DNA of 21,145 bases, taken from the NCBI GenBank assembly GCA_937888775.1, contig CALAQT010000282.1, positions 1 to 21,145 on the forward strand. Reading direction: 5' to 3'. Below the pieces are notes generated by a model that was not told the origin of the DNA, did no database searches, and saw only the letters and a program-made list of their open reading frames with translations. Shown here in pieces: positions 1 through 5,587 of the stretch. A program made the position numbers and the translations under genes. Each line of letters begins with the position of its first letter. Within the stretch, counting starts at the first letter, position 1. The DNA is from an uncultured Actinomycetes bacterium. GTDB lineage: Bacteria > Actinomycetota > Thermoleophilia > Solirubrobacterales > Solirubrobacteraceae.

Positions 1-363
1 CGGTGAGCGATCGCGGCCAAGTCGGTCTCGGTCGCGGCCAATAGCTCCCCGCGCTGTGTGTGATCCCTTGCGACTGTTGCAATGCCGGCAAGCAGCGACG
101 AGATTGTCTTCGGTGCTCGGGCCGCCGTTTGCTCTGGCGGTGATGTGGTCGACCGTGTCTGCGCGGCCGGTGCATCCGGGTAGTTGGAGTTGGCAGATGT
201 GGTGGTCGCGTTTGAGGATCTGTCGGCTGATCTGGCCCCAGCCGGCGCCGTAGCGTTGGGTGCTGGTGCCGCGGCGTTGATCGCGTTGGCGTTCGGCGAC
301 AGTGCAGCGTTCGCCTGGACGGTGCACGCCTTGGCATATGTGGCAGGCGCGTGGCAGGCTCAT
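1..363 (-). CDS. HNH endonuclease, partial (runs off left edge)
   Basis: 121 codons are open from an ATG at 363 to the window edge with no stop, so the C-terminus is missing. The N-terminus has a CHIC pair (Cys7, Cys10). A helical stretch with YGAGW at residues 38-42 precedes a zinc-braced HNH fold: Cys57 and Cys64, the DH pair 72-73 (TVDHITARANGG), Asn87, then CRHCNSRKG (Cys92, Cys95, Asn96). This is the usual layout of small phage HNH nucleases, which nick or cut DNA with one metal ion. In tailed phages such a gene often sits beside the terminase and helps packaging, but the neighbouring gene lies outside the window, so that role is inference. The ATG overlaps the upstream stop (ATGA), indicating translational coupling. 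Confident in family, not in biological role. Confidence 0.9.
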   Translation of the reverse strand, partial: MSLPRACHICQGVHRPGERCTVAERQRDQRRGTSTQRYGAGWGQISRQILKRDHHICQLQLPGCTGRADTVDHITARANGGPSTEDNLVAACRHCNSRKGSHTARGAIGRDRDRLGRDRSP

Positions 364-515
364 AGCTCGTAGGTCGTGCCGGTGAGATCGACCGTGAGCC
401 CGCTCGCGAGGTAGGTGCCGATCGTGACGATGCCCGTTGATGCGGCGATCGTGAGAAGCGGATCGTCCGATGTGGGCTGGGCGAGCGCGAGCTGAATCCG
501 TTGCGAGCGCCTCAC
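360..515 (-). CDS. small hypothetical protein (51 aa)
   Basis: A 51-residue frame starts at a GTG that overlaps the upstream gene's TGA (GTGA) and ends in a TGA that overlaps the HNH ATG (ATGA). The two couplings are the main evidence that it is translated. After a basic N-terminus (VRRSQRIQLAL) the sequence is rich in Thr, Ile, Gly and Val and looks like beta structure (LTIAASTGIVTIGTYLASGL). No cysteines, signal peptide or known motif is seen. A longer frame extends to 677 in the same phase, but its upstream part is Arg/His-rich shadow sequence antisense to nothing recognisable and overlaps the 155-aa gene, so I prefer the GTG at 515. Function unknown. Confidence 0.6.
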   Translation of the reverse strand: MRRSQRIQLALAQPTSDDPLLTIAASTGIVTIGTYLASGLTVDLTGTTYEL

Positions 516-979
516 AGCGCTCCTGCGGCGGTGAACAGAGTTGCGTTGGGGAGCAGGTATTCGGGGCCGGTGAGGATGCTGCCGGCGAGCTCGACGGTTG
601 TGTTGCCGACCGTTCGAGCTTGCGGTGTGAGGGCGCGAAACGCGCTGGCGTTCGTGGCGAGCGCCAGCGGCGTCCAAATGCCTCCCGCTTTGAGCGGGCC
701 GAGCTGGGTTGCGAGCTGGGCGAGCAGGTCGCGTGCGGGCGAACCGGCCGGCAGGTTCGCTCCGGCGAGCATGCAGGCGTCACTGAGTGAGCCAGGGGCG
801 CCAGCGGGGTCGGGCACGTCGAGGTTGACGCCGAGCGCGGCGATCCGGGCGACGGTGGTGTTCACCAGGCCGGCGATCTGCTGCTGATGCCACGTTGAGT
901 CGTAGACGGCGGTCGCGAGTTGGGCGCGCAGTTGTTCGAACACGTCAGGCGGCGTCGAGGTCGTCGGGGAAGGGCTCAT
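512..979 (-). CDS. hypothetical protein of mobile element (155 aa)
   Basis: Begins with ATG at 979, three bases after the stop of the preceding gene, and ends in a TGA shared with the next gene's GTG. The N-terminus (MSPSPTTSTPPDVFEQ) is Ser/Pro/Thr-rich. The remainder alternates Ala/Leu-rich helices with loops, e.g. FEQLRAQLATAVYDSTWHQQQ, then a C-terminal segment with GNTTVELAG and TGPEYLLPNATL that looks beta-rich. There is no signal peptide, transmembrane segment or catalytic motif. I do not recognise the family. Its place between a ribbon-helix-helix gene and an HNH nuclease suggests a phage-type accessory or structural protein, but this is only context. Confidence 0.7.
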   Translation of the reverse strand: MSPSPTTSTPPDVFEQLRAQLATAVYDSTWHQQQIAGLVNTTVARIAALGVNLDVPDPAGAPGSLSDACMLAGANLPAGSPARDLLAQLATQLGPLKAGGIWTPLALATNASAFRALTPQARTVGNTTVELAGSILTGPEYLLPNATLFTAAGAL

Positions 980-982
980 AGC

Positions 983-1183
983 TCATCGCGCGGGCTGAGC
1001 GTGGTCGTTGTCGAGTGCTGCCACCGCAGTCTTGATCTGGCTCGCGATCTGCGCGAGCTCGGCTGCGACTGCGGGATCGCCGGCGTCGGGTTGCAGGACG
1101 TCGCGGACGGCCTCGAGCTCGGCGAGCCGCTGTGTAGCGTCGGCGAGGATCGCGGTCTGTTCGGTTTCAGCGGTCGCGGGCAT
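983..1183 (-). CDS. small helical protein (66 aa)
   Basis: The likely start is the ATG at 1183, which lies 17 nt inside the end of the ribbon-helix-helix gene. The in-frame upstream extension is Ser/Pro-rich and would run antisense-like over the regulator. The protein is almost entirely helical, with regular hydrophobic spacing: AILADATQRLAELEAVRDVL, a short loop QPDAGDP, then AVAAELAQIASQIKTAVAAL. This reads as a two-helix hairpin or short coiled coil. No motif identifies a function. The gene is followed after 3 nt by the 155-aa gene and is clearly in the same transcription unit. Confidence 0.6.
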   Translation of the reverse strand: MPATAETEQTAILADATQRLAELEAVRDVLQPDAGDPAVAAELAQIASQIKTAVAALDNDHAQPAR

Positions 1184-1349
1184 CGGTGTTTGGCGGTTGT
1201 GCGCGGGTTGCGGCGAGCTTGTCGGCGACAGCACGATTGATGAGCCTGGACACGGTCGAGTCGTGCTCAATGGCGAGCTGGCGGAGCTGCTCGACGTTCT
1301 GAGGGCCAATGCGCGCGGTCACGGCCGTGCGCGGCGTGGTGGTGCTCAT
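1167..1349 (-). CDS. ribbon-helix-helix (Arc/CopG-type) DNA-binding protein
   Basis: A 60-aa protein. The N-terminal strand TAVTARIG is followed by two helices, NVEQLRQLAIEHDS and TVSRLINRAVADKLAA, the standard ribbon-helix-helix pattern (strand, helix A, S/T-V-S turn, helix B). Such proteins bind DNA as dimers through the strand and act as repressors, plasmid partition or copy-control proteins, or antitoxins. No toxin-like partner is evident next to it. It is the first gene after a 132-bp gap in the leftward cassette, so it probably starts a second transcript covering the 66-aa, 155-aa, 51-aa and HNH genes. An AAAGG about 12 nt upstream of the ATG may serve as its ribosome-binding site. Confidence 0.8.
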   Translation of the reverse strand: MSTTTPRTAVTARIGPQNVEQLRQLAIEHDSTVSRLINRAVADKLAATRAQPPNTDARDR

Positions 1350-1481
1350 CGGGACGTTGCCTTTCGGACAGACGAAGCGTGCGTGCCGTGGTGTGGAGCG
1401 CTGCTTTGACCTCCGCAGCGCCGTATCCGGGACGGCACAAATACGACGGCTACAGCGTACACGGTGGCGATGTCGGAACCG

Positions 1482-1790
1482 TCAAAGTGCACGTTTCAGA
1501 CCCTCCAGCCCGTGTGTGACCTCGCGAAAGAAGCCGCGGTGATCGCCGGGAGCGACCCGGCCGATCCGTGACTGGACGAACTCGAGCTCGGCGGCCATGG
1601 TCGCCAGCGCCGTGAGTAGCTCGGCGCATGTGGCTTCGCGGTTTCGACGTCGAGCCGCGTCGGCGAGATCGCGTTCGTCGCGATGGCTCAACCGCGGTTC
1701 AATGAAGCCTTCCAGGCGCCGCGGCTCGTTATCGCGTCGTAGCCGCGTCTCGGCCCGCTTGAGAGCGCGCGGATCGGGCTTGGCTTTCAC
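1482..1790 (-). CDS. hypothetical basic protein of mobile element (102 aa)
   Basis: The chosen start is the GTG at 1790, overlapping the TGA of the HTH gene (GTGA), giving 102 residues. The longer in-frame reading to 1943 has an Arg/Pro-rich extension that simply overlaps the HTH gene. The N-terminal half is highly charged (KAKPDPRALKRAETRLRRDN, LSHRDERDLADAARRRN). The C-terminal half is helical (ELLTALATMAAELEFVQSRIG) and ends with FFREVTHGLEGLKRAL. No known domain. It is the last gene before the 132-bp gap, so it closes the upstream transcription unit. Confidence 0.65.
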   Translation of the reverse strand: MKAKPDPRALKRAETRLRRDNEPRRLEGFIEPRLSHRDERDLADAARRRNREATCAELLTALATMAAELEFVQSRIGRVAPGDHRGFFREVTHGLEGLKRAL

Positions 1791-2062
1791 GCCCCGGCCT
1801 CGAGGTACTCGTCGAGCCATTGGCGGCGGAACAGGACGCGGCTGCCGTCCTTGACGTGCCGTAGCCGGCGCTGCGAGACCAAGTTGTAGATCCGCTGTGG
1901 CCGGCAGGCGAGATGGTCGGCGGCTTGCTGGACCGTCAGCCACGGCGTCGACTCGCTCGGCCGTGTCAGGCGCTCAGCGAGCCTTGGTGAGAGCGCGTCG
2001 GCGAGCTGGTCTAGCGCCTGGGCGTCGAGCTCGGCGAGTAACGCTGCGGCGAGCGCGGTCAT
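1787..2062 (-). CDS. excisionase-type helix-turn-helix protein
   Basis: The start is the ATG at 2062, which overlaps the stop of the ATPase gene as ATGA. A GTG at 2083 is an alternative but lies inside the ATPase coding sequence. The protein is 91 aa. An Ala/Leu-rich helix (residues about 1-30) precedes a winged-HTH of the MerR/excisionase class: WLTVQQAADHLACRPQRIYNLVSQRRL, then a wing with VKDGSRVLFRRQWLDEYLEAG. Members bind DNA at att sites, origins or promoters of mobile elements. In actinobacterial integrative elements a gene of this kind commonly sits between a RepA-like ATPase and an integrase. Here the ATPase is present but no integrase follows. Confidence 0.85.
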   Translation of the reverse strand: MTALAAALLAELDAQALDQLADALSPRLAERLTRPSESTPWLTVQQAADHLACRPQRIYNLVSQRRLRHVKDGSRVLFRRQWLDEYLEAGA

Positions 2063-3387
2063 GCGCTGGGCCGTCCGTAGCACCGTGAGCAGCGGCCGTC
2101 GTCGGGCAAGTCGTCGCTGCCGTTGGCGCAGCAGCAGACCGGGGCACGTTCGGCCGTTGACGGTGTGCCTGTGCGTTTGTGCTCCGTGCCTGTGCCCTTT
2201 AAAGGCTGGGGCACATGGGCACGGTCGCTCTCAGGTGTGCCCGGGGCACGTTGGGGCACATTGGGGCACGTTGCGTCTTGGGGTTCATCATCGGCGCGAT
2301 ACGGGCGCAGCGGGTAGTGCCGGTTTGCGCGGCCTTCGGTGCGAACCTCGACGTATTTCTCGCTGACGAGGAGGTCGAGCGCGAGATCTTTGGCGTCGTT
2401 TCGCTGGCCTTTCACCGCAGTCCGCACGCTGCGCAGCGACAGGCCAGGATCGGCTTCGATCGCCTGGCTGACGCGCTCCATGAGCACGGTCGGGCGGAAC
2501 GTGGTGCCGGCGGCGGCGGGCTCGGGCGGTTCGAGTCTGATCCGCACGCTGCCGTCCGGTCCTGAGATCGCGCGCAGTAGTGCGACCTGGCCGTCAGCGG
2601 CGAATTCGCGCACGCGGCCGGGGCGATCCTTCTGCACGATGATCGAGACGAGCCCATCACGGCCGCGAGCGAACGGCTGCAGGACTTTGAGCGAGTAGGC
2701 GACGTCGACGCCCGCGAGCTTGTGCTGTGCGCCGATCGCGTAGCGGCCTCGCTGCTCGCGATCTTTGACGACGTGGTCGAGTGTGAGCACGGCCATGCCG
2801 GCCCAGGCGAACTTTCGCGGGAGCAGGTCGAGCCAGATGGCTACGTCGCTGTTGTCGAGCGGATTGAGGCCTTGCCGAGAGAACGCCTCGGTGACGCCGT
2901 CAATCACGGCGAACGTCGGCTCGGCGCTGAGCGCCTGGTCGAGGTCGCGCATTGCGGCCGGCGCGAGCGGCTCGTCGGGGCGGATGTAGACGAATCCCGT
3001 GGCGATCGCCGATGCGGCGGTGCCGAGGTCGAGTAGGCGCTGCACGACGTTCGCGGGCGAATCCTCGAAGTCGACGTAGATCACGGTCTCGCCCGCGGCG
3101 ATCCGTTCCGCGCATGCCTTTAGCGCGAGCCAAGTCTTGAGCGCCTCGGGTTCGGCGTGCAGCGCGTGAATGCGCGCGGCGTACAGCAGGCAGCGCCCGT
3201 CCGTGCGCGCGAGCATCGACGGTCGCGTCTCGCCGTCCTCGCCGTTGAGCACCGCGTCGAGCCGGATCGGCGCCCACGTCGTTAGAGACTCGACGACGGC
3301 GGCCATCGAGTTCGTGCCGTCTGACGCAGCGGCCGGCTCGATGCGCCCGTCGATAGCTGCGAGCACGTCGCGCGCTGACGCGGTCAC
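2059..3387 (-). CDS. RepA-like RecA-fold AAA ATPase (AAA_25 type)
   Basis: 442 aa from a GTG at 3387 that overlaps the preceding TGA (GTGA). The core is a RecA-type ATPase. A P-loop variant, HAEPEALKT (residues 77-85), keeps Lys-Thr but replaces the Gly before Lys with Leu. It is followed by VIYVDFEDS (103-110), Walker B FAVIDG (159-164) and LTLDHVVKD with GRYAIGAQHK (201-223). This matches hexameric RepA-like helicases/ATPases used by plasmids, phages and integrative elements to load or unwind DNA. A winged-helix-like region follows (SLRSVRTAVKGQRNDAKDLA). The C-terminal tail is low-complexity and ends in a Cys cluster (CCCANG, CSRCYGR) that may bind zinc. GGGGCACRTT-like repeats lie in this tail. 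Family confident; role in replication inferred. Confidence 0.85.
   Translation of the reverse strand: MTASARDVLAAIDGRIEPAAASDGTNSMAAVVESLTTWAPIRLDAVLNGEDGETRPSMLARTDGRCLLYAARIHALHAEPEALKTWLALKACAERIAAGETVIYVDFEDSPANVVQRLLDLGTAASAIATGFVYIRPDEPLAPAAMRDLDQALSAEPTFAVIDGVTEAFSRQGLNPLDNSDVAIWLDLLPRKFAWAGMAVLTLDHVVKDREQRGRYAIGAQHKLAGVDVAYSLKVLQPFARGRDGLVSIIVQKDRPGRVREFAADGQVALLRAISGPDGSVRIRLEPPEPAAAGTTFRPTVLMERVSQAIEADPGLSLRSVRTAVKGQRNDAKDLALDLLVSEKYVEVRTEGRANRHYPLRPYRADDEPQDATCPNVPQRAPGTPESDRAHVPQPLKGTGTEHKRTGTPSTAERAPVCCCANGSDDLPDDGRCSRCYGRPSA
2141..2272. repeat. iteron-like GGGGCACRTT repeats
   Basis: GGGGCACGTT occurs at 2141-2150, 2243-2252 and 2263-2272. GGGGCACATT occurs at 2253-2262, and a nine-base match GGGGCACAT at 2208-2216. 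The last three full copies are perfectly adjacent. A TGCCC-G-GGGCA dyad at 2238-2248 overlaps the first of them. All lie in the 3' end of the ATPase gene, where they encode a Pro/Val/Arg-rich linker. They could be initiator-binding iterons or merely linker codon repetition. Confidence 0.5.
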
Positions 3388-3833
3388 GCCGCCGCCCTTG
3401 ATCTGTTGGCGGCGAGCAGCTCGCGGACCGCTGCGGCGATCGCCTCGGCCGAGCATTTCGAGGCGTCGCAGTAGACGCGGCCGTCAGAGTCGACCACGAG
3501 CGGCCGGTAGATCCGGTCGTCCCAGTGCGCTCGGCAGGCCGGGCAGCGCCAGCGGTGCAATCGGTAACGCGAGCGCTCAAGCTGGCCGGCATCGCCACGG
3601 ACGAGATCAGGCGTCGAGACGGGCGGCCCGAGCGCGTCCGTGAGGCGCCGAATCAGCGCGGCCGTGGCGGTCGTCACGGCTTGGTCTTTCGGTACGCCTG
3701 CGCCGCGATGAGTAGGCGTCCGCCCAAGGCCAGTCCGCTTCATCCAGCACGGCCAGCAGACCACCAGACCGCGGTGGCTGTAGCGGCCGCCGAGCGGCTC
3801 GCCGCAGTCGGGACATGGCGTCGCCGTGGTCAT
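3384..3833 (-). CDS. protein with two zinc ribbons (149 aa)
   Basis: The start is the ATG at 3833, coupled to the preceding stop as ATGA. Two four-cysteine clusters are visible: Cys7/Cys10 (CPDCG) with Cys26/Cys29 (CWPCW), and Cys97/Cys100 (CPACRAHW) with Cys122/Cys127 (YCDASKC). Between them is a helical linker (TTATAALIRRLTDALG). Paired zinc ribbons of this kind occur in nucleic-acid-binding accessory proteins of phages and integrative elements. The protein ends GTGA-coupled to the RepA-like ATPase, which suggests that the two are made together and may act on the same DNA. I do not recognise a named family. Confidence 0.75.
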   Translation of the reverse strand: MTTATPCPDCGEPLGGRYSHRGLVVCWPCWMKRTGLGRTPTHRGAGVPKDQAVTTATAALIRRLTDALGPPVSTPDLVRGDAGQLERSRYRLHRWRCPACRAHWDDRIYRPLVVDSDGRVYCDASKCSAEAIAAAVRELLAANRSRAAA

Positions 3834-4054
3834 GCTTGGCGCCGCAACTTGTCGAGCATGAACCGCGCGAGCTCGCCGGTTTGGATATAGCCCCAGCAGA
3901 GCCTGCAGCAGCGCAGTCCGGGAACGGCCTCGTCGCCGCAATACCGACAGTCAGCCGCGACCGGGCCTGGATCCAGCGCTAGCTGCGTCGATGGCGCGCC
4001 CAGCCGCGGGTATCTGCGCGAGCGACTACGATTCGCCACGACCGCCGCCCGCAT
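3830..4054 (-). CDS. small zinc-ribbon protein (74 aa)
   Basis: 74 aa from an ATG at 4054, overlapping the end of the XRE gene by 29 nt. A GTG at 4039 is a second possible start. The N-terminus is basic and disordered-looking (ANRSRSRRYPRLG). A Cys cluster follows: Cys36, Cys39 (CRYCG), Cys49, Cys50 and Cys53 (CCRLCW). It ends in the helix ELARFMLDKLRRQA. The CxxC...CxxxC spacing suggests one bound zinc. The gene ends ATGA-coupled to the two-ribbon protein. Similar WGYIQTGEL-type tails are not known to me. Probably a nucleic-acid-binding helper of the element. Confidence 0.65.
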   Translation of the reverse strand: MRAAVVANRSRSRRYPRLGAPSTQLALDPGPVAADCRYCGDEAVPGLRCCRLCWGYIQTGELARFMLDKLRRQA

Positions 4055-4313
4055 CGGCGTTCTTCACGAGGCTCCCGTTGCCCGCGGGGGCCTCGTTCGT
4101 TTCGGGGACGATCTGATCCCGCTCGGCGTCGTCGAGCGCCGCGAGAATCCTCGGGAGGACGTCGCTGTGTCCTGGCGCGTACCCGGACTCGATCAGTCGG
4201 ATGTAGACCGTCGAACAGTTCGCGCGACGGGCAAGCGCCTCCTGGCTGAGGTGCAGCGCGCGTCGGGTTTCGCGGATCAGTCCCCCGCGACGCGTACCGT
4301 TATCGCTAGACAT
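4026..4313 (-). CDS. XRE-family transcriptional regulator
   Basis: 95 aa from an ATG at 4313. A five-helix XRE/Cro DNA-binding domain fills residues about 9-60: LIRETRRALHLSQEALARRA, NCSTVYIRLIESG, YAPGHSDVLPRILAALDD. The LSQEALARRANCSTVYIRLIESG stretch is the helix-turn-helix. The tail is acidic then Gly-rich with no recognised domain, so this is a single-domain regulator of phage-repressor or plasmid-control type. It is the first gene of the leftward cassette and is divergent from a rightward gene, the usual place for a repressor controlling both directions. A 6-bp dyad just upstream is a candidate operator. An in-frame extension to 4463 exists but looks non-coding. Confidence 0.85.
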   Translation of the reverse strand: MSSDNGTRRGGLIRETRRALHLSQEALARRANCSTVYIRLIESGYAPGHSDVLPRILAALDDAERDQIVPETNEAPAGNGSLVKNADAGGGRGES

Positions 4314-4335
4314 GGGCACAGCATCGGGCCTCTCA

Positions 4336-4351
4336 GGGGGACATTTCCCCC
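4336..4351. promoter_or_regulatory. dyad between divergent XRE and rightward genes
   Basis: GGGGGA (4336-4341), spacer CATT, TCCCCC (4346-4351) form a perfect 6-bp inverted repeat about 23 bp upstream of the XRE start and just before the likely GTG start of the rightward gene. Its position suits an operator for the XRE regulator. No convincing -10/-35 pair is seen for either direction. Confidence 0.4.
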
Positions 4352-4365
4352 AACCTTCCCCCCGG

Positions 4366-5025
4366 GTGCGCGTGGCCGCTGAACTGCTAGCCGCTGTCCT
4401 AGCCAACGAGCTGGTGCAGGATGTGCTTCTCGCGATCGGCCCTGAACCAGCCGTCGTCGGCAAGTGGAAGCACCGAGAGTCTCGAGACGATCCAGCGTAT
4501 TCCGCCAGTTGGCACGTTGCCCGTACGCGGCGAGCCCAGCGGATCTACATAGTTCAACTGGCGCTGCGCGGCCTTGTCACGGGCACAGAGATCGACCATT
4601 ACGCCTCTGTCATCGGCGAACGCCGGAGACTAGGGCTCTGGCCGAAGGGTCAGCCGCCGCCAATCGTCCTTGGGCATGACTATGTAGCCCGCGGTGTGAC
4701 ACTCGGACGCGACGGGCCTAAGCGCGCGACCGTGGCCCTCGCCGCGAGTGCCCTCTCGCAATGCGTCAAGTGCGGGCTCCAGGGTCTGCCCGAGAACCTG
4801 GACGATTACGAACAGAAGGCACGCGATCGCGTCCTCGCGTTCCTCGGGCTCGAGCGCCGCGTTGCCCGGCCGGCGCTGACACCCGCAGGCGCAAAGAAGC
4901 GGCGACAGCGCTCGGCGAAAGCGATGGCCCCGATCGTCGCAGCTGAGCGCGAACGGCTTGATGCGGAGGTTGCAGCGGGGCGCATGGTCCGGGTCTCCGA
5001 GTACGCCTACGTGAGTGCCGACTGA
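4366..5025 (+). CDS. hypothetical protein divergent from XRE (219 aa)
   Basis: The frame is open from an ATG at 4312, but that start would coincide with the XRE start codon and leave no room for promoters. The first residues (MGTASGLSGGHFPQPSPR) also look non-coding. I prefer a GTG at 4366 or 4372, giving about 219 aa, though neither has a clear Shine-Dalgarno. Visible features: helix AAELLAAVLANELVQDVLL; a central region with ARTRRAQRIYIVQLALRG and YASVIGERRRLGLWP; one CVKCG; a basic helix AGAKKRRQRSAKAM; and the tail MVRVSEYAYVSAD. No catalytic motif is recognised. The basic content suggests nucleic-acid binding. It overlaps the next gene by 11 nt. Function unknown. Confidence 0.6.
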   Translation: MRVAAELLAAVLANELVQDVLLAIGPEPAVVGKWKHRESRDDPAYSASWHVARTRRAQRIYIVQLALRGLVTGTEIDHYASVIGERRRLGLWPKGQPPPIVLGHDYVARGVTLGRDGPKRATVALAASALSQCVKCGLQGLPENLDDYEQKARDRVLAFLGLERRVARPALTPAGAKKRRQRSAKAMAPIVAAERERLDAEVAAGRMVRVSEYAYVSAD

Positions 5026-5248
5026 GCTACCTTCGCCTGAGGAGGCGGCTCTACTCCCGCTCGATCAGCTTGCGCTCCGGCTTCTTGCGGTGCTGAGGGA
5101 GCAGGCTAACGCCGGGACGATGCTGCACATCCGGAACGTGATCAATCGAGACCACTGGAGCCGGCGAGTCGAACGGCAGGACATCCCCGCCTTCCCGCGC
5201 GACCCACGCCCGCTAGACCGGTCGATCACGCAGCCGCTTCCGATATAG
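5015..5248 (+). CDS. short hypothetical protein, possibly truncated
   Basis: 77 aa from a GTG at 5015 overlapping the end of the upstream gene. The N-terminal half (LPSPEEAALLPLDQLALRLLAVLREQ, then TMLHIRNVINRD) resembles the beginning of TIGR02391-type proteins, where a Leu-rich helix leads into a HxxNxIN-like segment, but this likeness is from memory and weak. The C-terminal half (FPRDPRPLDRSITQPLPI) looks unlike a folded domain. The protein may be an N-terminal remnant of a longer gene cut off when the non-coding, palindrome-rich stretch downstream was acquired. Transcribed with the 219-aa gene. Confidence 0.45.
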   Translation: MPTELPSPEEAALLPLDQLALRLLAVLREQANAGTMLHIRNVINRDHWSRRVERQDIPAFPRDPRPLDRSITQPLPI

Positions 5249-5460
5249 CCCGGGGCGCCTCTGCGAGAACCAGGCGCCGTAGAACCCGGTGGGCGCAGTC
5301 GAGCCCACGCTTGGTGCTAGGAAGGCTATGTCAACGTTGAGACAGCACCGTCGCCCGATTGCTTCGTGGCAAGCGTATCCTTCAAAAATAGGCCGGGCCG
5401 ACCCGCTAACGCCGACCCCCGGGCGCGGGAATGGCGTAGCGAGCGATGTCGCGGGCGCTG

Positions 5461-5484
5461 ACCTTGAGACGGATGTCTCAAGGT
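5461..5484. repeat. perfect inverted repeat, 10-bp arms
   Basis: ACCTTGAGAC, spacer GGAT, GTCTCAAGGT. The arms match perfectly and no T-run follows on either strand, so an operator or recombination site is more likely than a terminator. A further TTGAGAC half-site lies at 5337-5343. Confidence 0.75.
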
Positions 5485-5496
5485 TGCATCTGGGCC

Positions 5497-5534
5497 GGCC
5501 GATTGGCTAGTGTACGTACATTGCTTGGTCGGCC
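5497..5534. repeat. 38-bp imperfect dyad centred on TGTACGTACA
   Basis: Arms of 19 bp begin GGCCGA on both strands and meet in the perfect palindrome TGTACGTACA (5511-5520); 12 of 19 positions pair. It lies just upstream of the DUF3800 promoter. Length and symmetry would fit a regulator operator or a serine-recombinase site, but no such recombinase is in the window. Confidence 0.6.
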
Positions 5535-5550
5535 CCCGGTAGAGGGGTAG

Positions 5551-5578
5551 TGGACTGAGCGCATTTCGGGCGTAGACT
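5551..5578 (+). promoter_or_regulatory. promoter for DUF3800 gene
   Basis: TGGACT (5551-5556), a 16-bp spacer and TAGACT (5573-5578) fit an actinobacterial sigma-A promoter. Initiation would fall about 2-3 nt before the GTG at 5588, giving a nearly leaderless transcript and supporting that start. Confidence 0.5.
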
Positions 5579-5587
5579 CGGGGACCG

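Larger units (their letters stand above)
5249..5587. other. palindrome-rich non-coding region
   Basis: No convincing gene is seen here: a 73-codon rightward frame at 5289-5510 has no protein-like character. The region holds several dyads. GTGGGC...GCCCAC at 5289-5308 could end the upstream transcript. TCAACGTTGA is a palindrome at 5331-5340. A 10-bp-arm inverted repeat lies at 5461-5484. A 38-bp imperfect dyad spans 5497-5534, centred on TGTACGTACA. The DUF3800 promoter lies at its right end. It could hold operators, a recombination site or an origin; the sequence alone does not decide. Confidence 0.6.

Noticed and set aside
1167..1349. Antitoxin of a toxin-antitoxin pair (ribbon-helix-helix gene)
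   Set aside because: The following 66-aa protein is a simple helical hairpin with no RelE, MazF or PIN features, so a toxin partner cannot be supported.
5289..5308. T-arm-like hairpin GTGGGC...GCCCAC as a tRNA fragment or attachment site
   Set aside because: No acceptor stem, anticodon arm or TTCGA loop in the surrounding sequence.
5289..5510. 73-codon rightward reading frame in the palindrome-rich region
   Set aside because: No protein-like composition, no Shine-Dalgarno, and it crosses the 5461-5484 inverted repeat; best read as non-coding.
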